Part shown: one piece after another, positions 1 to 7,854 of the stretch
How the letters are laid out: each line of letters begins with the position of its first letter
Position numbering within the stretch: position 1 is the stretch's first letter
Origin: an uncultured Acidimicrobiia bacterium
Lineage (GTDB): Bacteria; Actinomycetota; Acidimicrobiia; Acidimicrobiales; CAIXPF01
Assembly (NCBI GenBank): GCA_903921205.1
Contig: CAIXPF010000081.1
Location: 1 to 44,699 of the forward strand
Direction: 5' to 3'
Length of the DNA stretch: 44,699 nucleotides
The notes under the pieces: model-generated
The model's input: the letters and a program-made list of their open reading frames with translations, nothing else
Databases searched by the model: none
What the model was told of the DNA's origin: nothing
Made by a program: the position numbers and the translations under genes

Positions 1-58
1 CAAACTGCACCACGGGACCATGAGGCTCGGTGAGTATAGCCCACCGAGGAGAACTGTG

Positions 59-131
59 CACCCCCAACGGGATTCGAACCCGTGTTGCCGCCTTGAAAGG
101 GCGGCGTCCTAGGCCGCTGGACGATGGGGGC
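59..131 (-). tRNA. tRNA-Glu (anticodon TTC)
   Basis: The minus strand folds as a 73-nt cloverleaf. The acceptor arms are GCCCCCA and TGGGGGT, closing with a G-U pair. The anticodon stem CCGCC/GGCGG encloses the loop CTTTCAA, so the anticodon is TTC. The T-loop is the standard GGTTCGAATCC. The 3' CCA is not fully encoded (the discriminator is followed by CAC). It decodes GAA and GAG. Confidence 0.95.
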
Positions 132-144
132 CGGACGGTTGTCG

Positions 145-150
145 AAGTTA
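145..150 (-). promoter_or_regulatory. Putative -10 element for tRNA-Glu
   Basis: TAACTT on the minus strand lies 13 nt before the first base of the mature tRNA, which is a reasonable place for a -10 box. No convincing -35 hexamer is visible at 16-18 nt spacing. Confidence 0.4.
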
Positions 151-241
151 GCAGGACGCTTTCGCCAGTACCGCAGCGGCCGGACGGTCCGGTGGGGTCG
201 GCGGTCGCCTCGGGAAGGTGCCGGCCGGCCGGCGCACCGCA

Positions 242-258
242 GCGCCCGCTGCGGGCGC
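242..258 (-). terminator. Hairpin after the DUF2017 gene
   Basis: GCGCCCG and CGGGCGC form a perfect 7-bp stem around a 3-nt loop, 11 nt past the DUF2017 stop in the direction of transcription. There is no T-tract, so it would be a U-less actinobacterial-type terminator or only an RNA-stabilising stem. Confidence 0.4.
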
Positions 259-269
259 CCTACCGACCT

Positions 270-752
270 CTACAGCGTGCTGGCGTCGATGATGAGGGCC
301 AGGACTCCGCTCAGCCAGTGGTAGATCAGCCGCTGCTGGAATTCCGGGTCTTCGGGGTCCTCGGGCTCGTCGAGTTCGTCCGGGTCGTCCTCGCTGATGT
401 CGAGGCGCGTGCCCAGCACCAGCCGGAGTTGGTTGACCGTGGTCATCCAGGCCCGCAGCTCGTCGTCGGACAGGACGGCCGCAGCGACGGTGGCCTGCAT
501 GGTGTCGATGGCGCTCAGCCGGGCGTCGATGAGCTCGTGACGGGCGAGGATCTGGTATTCCGCATCGCGCTCGGGGTCGTCGAGGTAGGCGGTCGGGAAC
601 AGCCGCCGCAGGCCCGGATCGTCGGCATCGTTGGCGATCAGGTGACGCAGCTCGGTGGTGAGCATCTGCAGCAGGGCGCGCTCGTCGCGGCCGAGATCGA
701 CCTCGACGCCCTTGCCGGTACGCCGGATGGGTGGTTTGGGTCGGAAGAACAC
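270..752 (-). CDS. DUF2017 family protein
   Basis: This 160-residue soluble protein matches the DUF2017 family, which in actinobacteria commonly sits directly behind clpS. The chosen GTG start begins MFFRPKPPIRR and lies 5 nt after the clpS stop, so the two are almost certainly co-translated. The middle contains the conserved-looking stretch LLQMLTTELRHLI. The second half has an acidic run (SEDDPDELDEPEDPEDPE) before a C-terminal helical segment (LIYHWLSGVLALI). No catalytic motif is visible and the molecular function is unknown. A role linked to ClpS-dependent proteolysis is inferred from gene order only. Reading the frame further upstream adds residues that overlap clpS and look non-coding. 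Confidence 0.8.
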   Translation of the reverse strand: MFFRPKPPIRRTGKGVEVDLGRDERALLQMLTTELRHLIANDADDPGLRRLFPTAYLDDPERDAEYQILARHELIDARLSAIDTMQATVAAAVLSDDELRAWMTTVNQLRLVLGTRLDISEDDPDELDEPEDPEDPEFQQRLIYHWLSGVLALIIDASTL

Positions 753-757
753 GCGGG

Positions 758-1132
758 TCAGTCCTGCTGCATCGTGGCCCACAGGCCATGTTCGTGCAGG
801 CGGAACACGTCGATCTCGGCCTTGTCCCGTGGACCGCTGGACACCACGGCCCGGCCCTTGAGGTGGACGTCCATCATCAGCTGTTCGGCCTTCTCCTTGC
901 TGAACCCGAACAGCTTCTGGAAGACGTAGGTGACGTACTGCATCAGGTTGATCGGATCGTTCCAGACGATCACGACCCAGGGCTTGTCCTGGTCGACCAC
1001 GACATCGGTGCTCGGGTCGTCGAGCTCGGCGGGGCTGGTCGAGCCGGCCATCGCCGGGGCCGCCAACCGACCCCCCGGGCAGGAGGTGCCGGCCGGGTGC
1101 CGTTCGTGCGGGCGCAGGACGTCGGGGCTCAC
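758..1132 (-). CDS. clpS: ATP-dependent Clp protease adaptor ClpS
   Basis: ClpS delivers N-end-rule substrates to the ClpCP or ClpAP protease in the cytoplasm. The conserved core is present: [20 protein letters not shown], then the [12 protein letters not shown] helix and the [12 protein letters not shown] strand-turn, ending [18 protein letters not shown]. The D-P-x-N-x-M pocket residues are all visible. I chose the GTG at 1132 (124 residues) because it overlaps the ctaA stop as GTGA and has TACTCT 7 nt upstream. A shorter start at the ATG at 1051 would give 97 residues, closer to the usual family length, and cannot be excluded. DUF2017 follows immediately. Confidence 0.9.
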   Translation of the reverse strand: MSPDVLRPHERHPAGTSCPGGRLAAPAMAGSTSPAELDDPSTDVVVDQDKPWVVIVWNDPINLMQYVTYVFQKLFGFSKEKAEQLMMDVHLKGRAVVSSGPRDKAEIDVFRLHEHGLWATMQQD

Positions 1133-2139
1133 TGCTCCGAGAGTACCGGTCGCGCCTGCCCGCCGGAACCGGATGGCTCGCGGTGAAGGCCCGCTGACTT
1201 CGCGCGGGTGATCGCACGTACCTTCAGCACGAGGGCCACCACGGCCGACCACACCAGCGTCGAACCGAGCACGTGCAAGGCGACCAGCCCGGCGGGAACC
1301 CCCAGCGCGTACTGCACGTACCCCAGGACCCCCTGAGCGACGGTCAGCCCGATCAGGGCGGTGAGGTTCGGTCGGAGCAGATCATGGACCCGAGGCGAAC
1401 GGGCCACGACCACCATGAGCACGACGAGCAGGGCGAGGAACAGCCACATCGCCCCGGAGTGCAGACGGGTCACGTTCCGCAGGGCGAACCCGAAGCGGTC
1501 GGCTCGTTCGTCCCCGCCGTGGGGACCGCTACCCGTCACCACCGTCCCGGTCGCGACCACGACCCCCGCGGCAATACCCAGCGCCGTGGTCAGCCGCCCC
1601 ACGGCGCTCGGCAGGGGGGGGACCGAATCGTGACGATCTGCATCGCCGGCGTCGTCGACGCCGATGATCGAGTTGCCCTGCAGGCCGCCATCGTGTGCGC
1701 CGACATGGACCAGGGCCACCGCTGCGGTGATCAGCACCACCGAGGTGGCGAAGTGCAGCACTGTCAGACGCGGGTCGAGCTCCAAGACCACCAGCACCGC
1801 CCCGATCAGGGCCTGGACGACGATGCCTGCCACCAGAACGGCGGACAGGCCGAACGCAGCGCCTCGGTAGGGCTGGCGCCGGCGTGCTGCGACCGTTGCC
1901 ACGGCGGCGGTGGCGATGACCGCAAAGGTCAGCAGCCGGTTGCCGAACTCGACCCAGTGGTGGAAGCCCCACTCCGGGACCAGGCGATCTTCGGTGCATC
2001 CCGGCCAGTCGGTGCAGCCGAGACCCGATCCGGTCAGCCGCACCGCCGCTCCGGTCACCACGATGCCGATCTGGGCGGCCAACGCCCACCACGCGACCCG
2101 CCGGAAGGCGGCCGGGCTGACCGAACGGCGAAGGCGCAT
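1129..2139 (-). CDS. ctaA: Heme A synthase (CtaA/Cox15)
   Basis: This 336-residue integral membrane protein converts heme O to heme A for the aa3-type oxidase encoded next door. It has the two-fold repeated four-helix-bundle layout of CtaA, with about eight TM helices. The N-terminal signature [16 protein letters not shown] carries the conserved Cys42/Cys48 pair, followed by [11 protein letters not shown]. The helix histidines expected for heme binding are visible in [18 protein letters not shown] and [10 protein letters not shown] hydrophilic insert (about residues 160-185) separates the halves. The start is the ATG at 2139, supported by TACGGT 7 nt upstream; longer forms run into the divergent ctaB promoter region. 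Confidence 0.95.
   Translation of the reverse strand: MRLRRSVSPAAFRRVAWWALAAQIGIVVTGAAVRLTGSGLGCTDWPGCTEDRLVPEWGFHHWVEFGNRLLTFAVIATAAVATVAARRRQPYRGAAFGLSAVLVAGIVVQALIGAVLVVLELDPRLTVLHFATSVVLITAAVALVHVGAHDGGLQGNSIIGVDDAGDADRHDSVPPLPSAVGRLTTALGIAAGVVVATGTVVTGSGPHGGDERADRFGFALRNVTRLHSGAMWLFLALLVVLMVVVARSPRVHDLLRPNLTALIGLTVAQGVLGYVQYALGVPAGLVALHVLGSTLVWSAVVALVLKVRAITRAKSAGLHREPSGSGGQARPVLSEQ
1140..1145 (-). promoter_or_regulatory. Putative leaderless -10 of clpS
   Basis: TACTCT ends 7 nt before the GTG at 1132. If used, transcription would start at the start codon. It lies inside the 3' end of ctaA. Confidence 0.4.
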
Positions 2140-2146
2140 GGGTCCG

Positions 2147-2152
2147 ACCGTA
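2147..2152 (-). promoter_or_regulatory. Putative leaderless -10 of ctaA
   Basis: TACGGT on the minus strand, 7 nt before the ctaA ATG. It faces the ctaB -10 box across a 123-bp interval. Confidence 0.5.
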
Positions 2153-2275
2153 CCGGCTGCCGGCAGCCATGCCGAAGCCGATCCGGCACCGTCGAGGCGA
2201 CCCCGGTGCGCCGCGAACGGGCCGCGGAGGGCACACGTCCACCGTGCGGAGTGCACGACATCGGCCGCGAGCCTC

Positions 2276-2281
2276 TACGCT
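2276..2281 (+). promoter_or_regulatory. Putative leaderless -10 of ctaB
   Basis: TACGCT, 8 nt before the GTG at 2290. This spacing is a main reason for choosing that start. Confidence 0.5.
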
Positions 2282-2289
2282 CAGAGACC

Positions 2290-3186
2290 GTGCTTCTGCA
2301 GTCGGCCACCCGCACCAGGCCCAAGGCGTTGGCCTATGTGGCGCTGACCAAGCCGCGCATCATCGAGCTGCTGCTGATCACCACCGTGCCGACGATGGTG
2401 GTGGCCGAAGGCGGGCTGCCCGGCGTCTGGCTGATGGTCGCCACGGTCATCGGCGGCACCCTCTCGGCGGGGGGTGCCAACGCCATCAACATGTACGTCG
2501 ACCGCGACATCGACCAGCTGATGAAACGGACCCAGGGCCGGCCGCTGGTCACCGGCGAGGTCTCGCCCCGTGAGGCCCTCGTCTTCGCCATCGGCATCGA
2601 GATCGTCTCGTTCGTGTGGCTGTGGACCTTGGTGAACCTGCTCAGCGCGTTGCTCGCCCTGGCCGCCTGCCTGTTCTACGTCTTCGTCTACACCCTGTGG
2701 CTCAAGCGTCGGTCGACCCAGAACATCGTCATCGGCGGCGCCGCCGGTGCGGCGCCGGTGCTCATCGGCTGGGCTGCGGTCACCAACCAGGTCAGCTGGT
2801 CGGCGGTGATGCTCTTCGCCGTCATCTTCTTCTGGACGCCGCCCCACTTCTGGGCTCTGGCGATCAAGTACCGCAACGACTATCAGGCGGCATCGGTGCC
2901 GATGCTGCCCGCGGTTGCGAGCCTGCGGCGCACGTCGCTCGAAATGGTCGTGTACACCGTCGCCACCGTGGCCTGCGCCACGGCGTTCGGCCTGGTTGCC
3001 GGGATGGGCTGGATCTACCAGGCCACCTCTGCGGTGCTCGGCCTGGCCTTTCTCGCCCTCACCGTGCGGCTGCATCGCAGCCACGACACCGACGGGGCCA
3101 TGCGGGTCTTCAGTTTCTCCATCACCTACCTCACGGTGCTGTTCCTGGTCATGGTGGTCGACGTTCTCGTCGCCCACGGTGTATGA
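2290..3186 (+). CDS. ctaB: Protoheme IX farnesyltransferase (heme O synthase)
   Basis: CtaB is a UbiA-family membrane prenyltransferase that farnesylates heme B to heme O, the precursor used by CtaA. The 298-residue product has about eight to nine TM helices. The first catalytic Asp-rich loop is NAINMYVDRDIDQLMKRTQG followed by RPL. The second conserved loop is YRNDYQAASVPMLP. The GTG start gives MLLQSATRTRPKALAYVALTK, a normal N-terminus for the family. An open frame continues far upstream but the added sequence overlaps ctaA on the other strand and does not resemble CtaB. The gene leads into the oxidase cluster, 144 bp further on. Confidence 0.95.
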   Translation: MLLQSATRTRPKALAYVALTKPRIIELLLITTVPTMVVAEGGLPGVWLMVATVIGGTLSAGGANAINMYVDRDIDQLMKRTQGRPLVTGEVSPREALVFAIGIEIVSFVWLWTLVNLLSALLALAACLFYVFVYTLWLKRRSTQNIVIGGAAGAAPVLIGWAAVTNQVSWSAVMLFAVIFFWTPPHFWALAIKYRNDYQAASVPMLPAVASLRRTSLEMVVYTVATVACATAFGLVAGMGWIYQATSAVLGLAFLALTVRLHRSHDTDGAMRVFSFSITYLTVLFLVMVVDVLVAHGV

Positions 3187-3330
3187 CCCCGCCGACACAG
3201 GCCGCCCGGCGGTTTCGAATGCGGCAGCACGGTGCGGTTAGAGTCCCGACCGAACGACAACCCCGATCAGCGCGCTCCTCGACACCGCGGCGGTGTCGGT
3301 GAGCCCGGTGCGAGAGGCCAGACAACGCCC

Positions 3331-4959
3331 ATGACCGTGACCGAGAGCAAACCGGAGGAGGTGGTACCCGACCTGGGTGCCGCTCCGGCACAACCTGCCC
3401 TCCCGCCTGAACCACCCAGCGGCATCGCTGGCGTCCTGGGAACGGCGGACCACAAAACCGTCGGCCGGCTCTATGTCGGGTTCTCGCTGCTGTTCCTGGC
3501 GGCCTTCCTCGTCACGAGCGCCCTGGTCAACGCCGAGGCCATGGATGCAGCTTCGTTGTCGATCCTCGACGGCAACTCGTTCTTCCAGGTCCAGACGCTT
3601 TCGCAGATCGGCGTGGTGTTCCTCGGGCTGATGCCGGCCTTCCTCGGCCTGGCGCTGTTCGTGGTGCCGCTGCAGGTCGGCTCGCCCACCATCGCCTTCC
3701 CCCGAGCGGCCGCCGCCTCGTTCTGGGGTTGGTTGCTCGGTGCCGGCCTCCTCATCGCCGCCTACATCGGCAACGGCGGGCCCATCGGTGGCAACAGCGA
3801 CATGGTGAAGCTGTTCTTCGTGGCCTTCGCCATGGTGATCCTCTCGCTCGGCCTTGCCTCGGTGTGCGTGGTCACCACGGTCGCCACCGCTCGTGCCCGG
3901 GGCATGAGCCTGATGCGGGTGCCCCTGTTCTCCTGGTCCATGCTCGTGGCCGGCAGCATGTGGCTGCTCAATACCGCGGCGCTGTTGGCGAACCTGCTGA
4001 TCGTCTACATCGACACCACCCACGGCCAGGTCCTCTACGGAGCCCCGGCCAATCGGTGGATCCAGCTCACCTGGATCTTCGCCCAGCCTGCGGTGCTGAC
4101 CTTCGCCCTTCCCCTGCTCGGCATCCTGGGTGACGCCACCACAGTCGCCACCCGGATCCGCCCGGCACGGTACGGCGTGAGCCTCGGGGCAATCGGCGCT
4201 GCGGGCGCGCTCACCTTCGGGGCCTACGCCCAGACCGCCTTCAACCCGGCGCTCATCACCGAAGGGCTGTTCGTCCTGCAGAGCCTGGCCGTCATCCTGC
4301 CCCTCCTGGCGCTGCTCGGCGGCGTCGCCGACTCGGTACGCCGGGGCCGCCTCCGTCCGACGTCGGCGTTCCTGGTCGCGGTAGCCGGCATGCTGCTGCT
4401 GCTCGGGGCCGCGGTCGCCGGTGGTCTCTACGCCCTCGAGCCCTTGAACCTTGGTTTCACCGTGTGGGGTGCCGGTGTCGGTAACGCCGCAACGGCCGCC
4501 GCTGTCGCCGGTATCGCTGCCGGGGTGTTCCACTGGGGTTCGAAGATCTGGGGTCACCGCGTCGCCGAACCGATCGGCAAGCTGGTCTTCCTGGCTGTTC
4601 TGGCCGGTGGCGCGCTCTACGCCGCAGGACAGCTGATCGCCGGGGCCAACGGCCAGTTGCCGGTCCTTCCCGACGGCACCGTCGACAGCGTGGCAGCGAA
4701 TGCCGAGCTCGGGGCGATGCTGTCGACCGTCGGGTGTGCACTCCTGGCGGTGGTCACGGTTCTGGTGATCCTCGCCGCACTGCCTGCGGCCTTGCGCCGG
4801 GGTCCGAAGGCCGACGCCGATCCCTGGGGCGGCCAGACGCTCGAGTGGGCCACGTCCTCGCCGCCTCCCCACGGGAACTTCCTGGGCCCGATCGCCGAGG
4901 TGACGAGCCCGAGTCCGCTGCTCGACGTCCGCGAGGGCGCTGCAAAGGAGATCGTCTGA
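3331..4959 (+). CDS. Cytochrome oxidase subunit I paralogue lacking all metal ligands
   Basis: A 542-residue, roughly 12-TM protein with the heme-copper oxidase subunit I fold. It aligns end to end with the catalytic CtaD at 7855: DHKTVGRLYVG against DHKKIGIMYGA, PLQVGSPTIAFPR against PLQIGARDVAFPR, ADPWGGQTLEW against ADPWDARSLEW. Every ligand position is changed. The heme a His (CtaD His94) is replaced at TLSQIG (Ser91). The CuB motif GHPEVY becomes AQPAVL (Gln252, Leu256). The His-His pair becomes AQT (301-302). HFH becomes GAG. The D-channel Asp is Thr120. It therefore cannot bind heme or copper in the normal way. It overlaps the next gene by 1 nt and is probably a structural or assembly subunit (inference). 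The start ATG at 3331 has no strong Shine-Dalgarno site. Confidence 0.85.
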   Translation: MTVTESKPEEVVPDLGAAPAQPALPPEPPSGIAGVLGTADHKTVGRLYVGFSLLFLAAFLVTSALVNAEAMDAASLSILDGNSFFQVQTLSQIGVVFLGLMPAFLGLALFVVPLQVGSPTIAFPRAAAASFWGWLLGAGLLIAAYIGNGGPIGGNSDMVKLFFVAFAMVILSLGLASVCVVTTVATARARGMSLMRVPLFSWSMLVAGSMWLLNTAALLANLLIVYIDTTHGQVLYGAPANRWIQLTWIFAQPAVLTFALPLLGILGDATTVATRIRPARYGVSLGAIGAAGALTFGAYAQTAFNPALITEGLFVLQSLAVILPLLALLGGVADSVRRGRLRPTSAFLVAVAGMLLLLGAAVAGGLYALEPLNLGFTVWGAGVGNAATAAAVAGIAAGVFHWGSKIWGHRVAEPIGKLVFLAVLAGGALYAAGQLIAGANGQLPVLPDGTVDSVAANAELGAMLSTVGCALLAVVTVLVILAALPAALRRGPKADADPWGGQTLEWATSSPPPHGNFLGPIAEVTSPSPLLDVREGAAKEIV

Positions 4960-5561
4960 TGGCTGCCTCTGTCGTGTCCGTCTCCACGGCCCCGCCGGCC
5001 CCGCCGCAGCGGCCGCGAACCCTCCTGGTCGGCACCGCCATCACGGCCTGCACGATCGGCTTCGCCATCTTCTGCATGGTCGGGCTCTACCTGGCCCGTC
5101 GGTCCGACGTGCTCAACACCGGCCAGAAGTGGCTGCCCAAGGGTTCGGTCATCCCGCTGCCCCAGCCCAACATGATGTTCGTCACGCTGCTGATCAGCTG
5201 TGTCACGCTGGCCTGGGGTGCGTACGCACTGCGCCGTGACGACCGTCAGAACGCCTACGTGGCCCTGGGCCTGACCACCCTGCTGGCCTTCGCCTACGTG
5301 GTGCAGGCCACGTACCTGTTCTCCATCAGCGGCGTCACGGTCGACGCTCCGCTCGGCCAGGGTGTGCTGTTCTGGGCCATCTCCGGTACGCACCTGGCCA
5401 TGGTTATCGGGGGCATGGTCTTCATGCTGCTGGTGACCCTTCGAGCCCTCTTCGGTGGTTATCGTCAGTTGCCCGAGGGCGTGACGGCCGCCGCCATCTA
5501 CTGGTCCATCACCGTCGGCGTCTACGCGGTCGTCTGGTACGCCGTCTACATCACCAAGTAA
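4959..5561 (+). CDS. Cytochrome oxidase subunit III-like paralogue
   Basis: A 200-residue membrane protein with about five TM helices, resembling heme-copper oxidase subunit III, best seen in the last two helices: THLAMVIGGMVFMLLVTLRA and IYWSITVGVYAVVWYAVYI. These align with HGAHVLIGIVILMT and YWHFVDVVWVVIF of the canonical CtaE at 9866. The conserved His and Asp of the YWHFVD motif are lost (YWSITV), and the helix bearing the conserved GSE glutamate has no equivalent. The ATG overlaps the upstream stop (TGATG), and AAAGGAG lies 9 nt before it, so it is translationally coupled to the degenerate subunit I. The two probably form a pair. Confidence 0.75.
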   Translation: MAASVVSVSTAPPAPPQRPRTLLVGTAITACTIGFAIFCMVGLYLARRSDVLNTGQKWLPKGSVIPLPQPNMMFVTLLISCVTLAWGAYALRRDDRQNAYVALGLTTLLAFAYVVQATYLFSISGVTVDAPLGQGVLFWAISGTHLAMVIGGMVFMLLVTLRALFGGYRQLPEGVTAAAIYWSITVGVYAVVWYAVYITK

Positions 5562-5576
5562 CGAGGCTGCGCAGAG

Positions 5577-6488
5577 ATGATTACGACGGGCGCCAAGTTC
5601 TACTTCGGTCTCGGATTCCTCCTGCTCGTGGCGGCCGTGCTCTACGGCTGGACGAGCGGCGGTGTCGACTGGGGCCTCTTCCCCGGCCACCTCGGTGACC
5701 TGTACTTCGAGATGCTCGGTGCGCTGACCCTGGGCTACAAGGGCGCCGTCGGTGACCACCTCGGCTACGGGGTGCTCCTCGGAGGCGCCGCGGCCTCGAC
5801 GACCATCGGCTCGTTCATGGTCGCCTTCCGTGACGCCGACGACAAGCCACTCGCCGAGGTCGCCGGCCTTCCGGTCGCTCCGCCGCTGCAGCCGGTGAGC
5901 AGCAGCAACGTCTGGGCCACCATCGGCGCCTTCGCCGTGGCGGTCATCGCCGTCGGCGTCGCCACGAGCGGATGGTTCATCATCGCCGGTGCCGTGCTGT
6001 TGACGATCGCCGCCCTCGAATGGGCGATGTACGCCTGGGCAGATCGCGCCACCGGCGACGCCGCGGTCAACGCCTCGCTGCGCAACAAGATCATGAATCC
6101 GATCGAGGTGCCGCTGTTCGGGGCGATCGTCGCCCTGTTCATCGCGCTGTCGATCAGCCGTCTGTTCCTCACCGTGCCCAAGCTGTCGGCGACCTGGCTG
6201 TTCCTGGGTATCGCCGCCCTCATCTTCGTGACGGCCATCGCCTTGGCGGCTGCGCCGAAGGTACCGAAGGCGGCGGTGCGTGGCCTGTTGGCGCTCGCGG
6301 CGATCGCGGTTCTGGCCATCGGTATCGCCGGTGCGGTCACCGGTCCTCGGGAGTTCCACAACGAGGACGAGGAGTTCACCGTCGAGGGCACCGGTGGACC
6401 CGAGGATCTCTACGTCTACGGTCAGGTCCCGACCACCACGGCTGCGGTGCAGGAACAGTCCGGTCACTCCGAGAAGAAGGGTGAGTGA
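5577..6488 (+). CDS. Extended actinobacterial subunit IV (CtaF)-like membrane protein
   Basis: A 303-residue protein with about seven TM helices. The first helix (FGLGFLLLVAAVLYGWTSGG) and the region 110-155 (helix pair ending ALEWAMYAWAD) resemble the two-part layout of actinobacterial cytochrome c oxidase subunit IV, which is normally about 130-150 residues. Here the family-like part is followed by a conserved-looking loop (ASLRNKIMNPIEVPLFG), three more helices, and an acidic C-terminal tail (about 257-303) with REFHNEDEEF and SGHSEKK. The family assignment is moderate because it rests on pattern similarity. The gene starts 15 nt after the subunit III-like gene, with GAGG about 11 nt upstream. 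It probably belongs to the oxidase complex. Confidence 0.6.
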   Translation: MITTGAKFYFGLGFLLLVAAVLYGWTSGGVDWGLFPGHLGDLYFEMLGALTLGYKGAVGDHLGYGVLLGGAAASTTIGSFMVAFRDADDKPLAEVAGLPVAPPLQPVSSSNVWATIGAFAVAVIAVGVATSGWFIIAGAVLLTIAALEWAMYAWADRATGDAAVNASLRNKIMNPIEVPLFGAIVALFIALSISRLFLTVPKLSATWLFLGIAALIFVTAIALAAAPKVPKAAVRGLLALAAIAVLAIGIAGAVTGPREFHNEDEEFTVEGTGGPEDLYVYGQVPTTTAAVQEQSGHSEKKGE

Positions 6489-6490
6489 CC

Positions 6491-6559
6491 ATGTTCGCAG
6501 TCCTTCCTGGTTGGCAGGCCGACGGCGGCGCAGACAGACTGTCGAGGTGCCAACGGTGA
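6491..6559 (+). CDS. Possible 22-codon leader ORF before ctaC
   Basis: ATG at 6491 opens a 22-residue frame (begins MFAVLPGWQ, ends RLSRCQR) whose TGA overlaps an in-frame upstream GTG of ctaC at 6556 as GTGA. It lies in an otherwise unexplained 106-bp gap inside the operon. It could couple translation to ctaC, or be chance. Confidence 0.25.
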   Translation: MFAVLPGWQADGGADRLSRCQR

Positions 6560-6594
6560 GCGACCAGTTCAACGGCGAGGTTGAAAGAAGGAAG

Positions 6595-7812
6595 ATGTCG
6601 CCGAAGTACGACCACCTCAAGCGGGTCCGCAAGTACGTGACCGTGCTGCTGGGCGTCTCTCTTCTCGCCCTGGCCGGCTGTGGTTCCGAGCGCACCCCGC
6701 TCACGACGCTCGACCCCCGGGGTGAGGCGTCGCAGGCGATCCAGAACCTCGTCGTGCCCGTCTTCATCGTGGCCGGCATCGTGTTCGTGTTCATCAACGT
6801 CGGTGTGCTCTACGTGGCCGTCCGTTTCCGCCGTCGCAAGGGCGAGGAGAACGAGTTCCCCGAGCAGGTTCACGGCAACACCAAGCTCGAGCTGGGCTGG
6901 ACCATCATCCCGGCGCTGATCATGGCCGGTATCGCCGTCGGCACCGTCGCCACCCTGGTGACGCTGAACACCGAGCCCGACAACACCGCCAAGGACTTCG
7001 AGGTCCGCGTCGTCGGTCAGCAGTGGTGGTGGCAGTTCGAGTACGACCTCGGACGTGACGGCACCGTCGACTTCGTGACTGCGAGCGAGATGGTCATTCC
7101 GACGGGCGTCCCGGTGGACCTGACCATGACCTCCCGTGACGTGATCCACAGCTTCTGGATCCCGGCGTTGAACGGCAAGAAGGACGCTGCGCCGGGTCGG
7201 CTGAGCAAGCTGTGGATGCAAGCAGATGAGGAGGGCCGCTTCATCGGTCAGTGCACCGAGTTCTGCGGGCTCTCCCACGCCTACATGCGCATGTACGCCG
7301 TTGCGAAGTCACCGGCCGACTTCGACAAGTGGGTCGCCGGTCAGATGACCAATGCGAAGATCCCCGCAGCGGGCACCGCCGAGCGGCGGGGCCTCGAGGC
7401 CTTCACCGGTAACTGCGCCGGCTGCCACCTGATCAGCGGGGTCAACACCCCCGACTGCACGCCGATCAAGACCGAGGCCGAGTACGACGCCAAGGCCAAC
7501 ACCTGCTGGGTCGGGGCTTCGCCGTACACCGGTGCGCCCCAGGTGTCCGGCATGGCGCCGAACCTGACCCATCTGATGACCCGCTACGTCTTCGTCGGTG
7601 CGCTCTACGAACTGCGCAACGTCGACACCGGTGAGATCAACGTGAACAACCTCGAGGGCTGGATCCGCAACCCCGAGGACTACAAGCCGATGGCACCCGA
7701 ACCCACCCGGGGCAATACGTACGGCCGCGGCATGCCGAAGATCAACCTCACCGAGGATCAGATCGACGATCTGGTCGCCTACCTCTCCACGCTCGCGCCG
7801 ACGAGCGCCTGA
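6595..7812 (+). CDS. ctaC: Cytochrome c oxidase subunit II with fused cytochrome c (caa3 type)
   Basis: A 405-residue lipoprotein that takes electrons from cytochrome c or a quinol-cytochrome c reductase into the oxidase. The lipobox LALAGC gives Cys29. Two TM helices follow (about 52-76 and 102-124), then the CuA cupredoxin domain. All CuA ligands are present: His185, Cys220, Glu222, Cys224, His228 and Met231 (CTEFCGLSHAYM). A C-terminal class I cytochrome c domain has CAGCH (274-278) and a probable distal Met380 (YGRGMP). Between them is an insert with two extra cysteines (288, 304). The ATG at 6595 was chosen for its K/R-rich signal n-region. The GTG at 6556, with GAGG 8 nt upstream, is a real alternative. 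Confidence 0.95.
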   Translation: MSPKYDHLKRVRKYVTVLLGVSLLALAGCGSERTPLTTLDPRGEASQAIQNLVVPVFIVAGIVFVFINVGVLYVAVRFRRRKGEENEFPEQVHGNTKLELGWTIIPALIMAGIAVGTVATLVTLNTEPDNTAKDFEVRVVGQQWWWQFEYDLGRDGTVDFVTASEMVIPTGVPVDLTMTSRDVIHSFWIPALNGKKDAAPGRLSKLWMQADEEGRFIGQCTEFCGLSHAYMRMYAVAKSPADFDKWVAGQMTNAKIPAAGTAERRGLEAFTGNCAGCHLISGVNTPDCTPIKTEAEYDAKANTCWVGASPYTGAPQVSGMAPNLTHLMTRYVFVGALYELRNVDTGEINVNNLEGWIRNPEDYKPMAPEPTRGNTYGRGMPKINLTEDQIDDLVAYLSTLAPTSA

Positions 7813-7854
7813 CGTCCCTGATCGCCGAACGAAGCGCTACGAAGGATTCCCAAC

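Noticed and set aside
30-929. 299-codon plus-strand frame at the left end
   Set aside because: It crosses the tRNA gene and is antisense to DUF2017 and clpS.
1273-2289. Long in-frame extension upstream of ctaB
   Set aside because: It lies antisense to ctaA, and the translation is His/Gly/Arg-rich without homology. The GTG at 2290 with a leaderless -10 box explains the start.
3239-3244. TAGAGT as a promoter for the degenerate subunit I gene
   Set aside because: It is 86 nt from the ATG with no -35 match and no start codon at the leaderless distance, so support is too weak.
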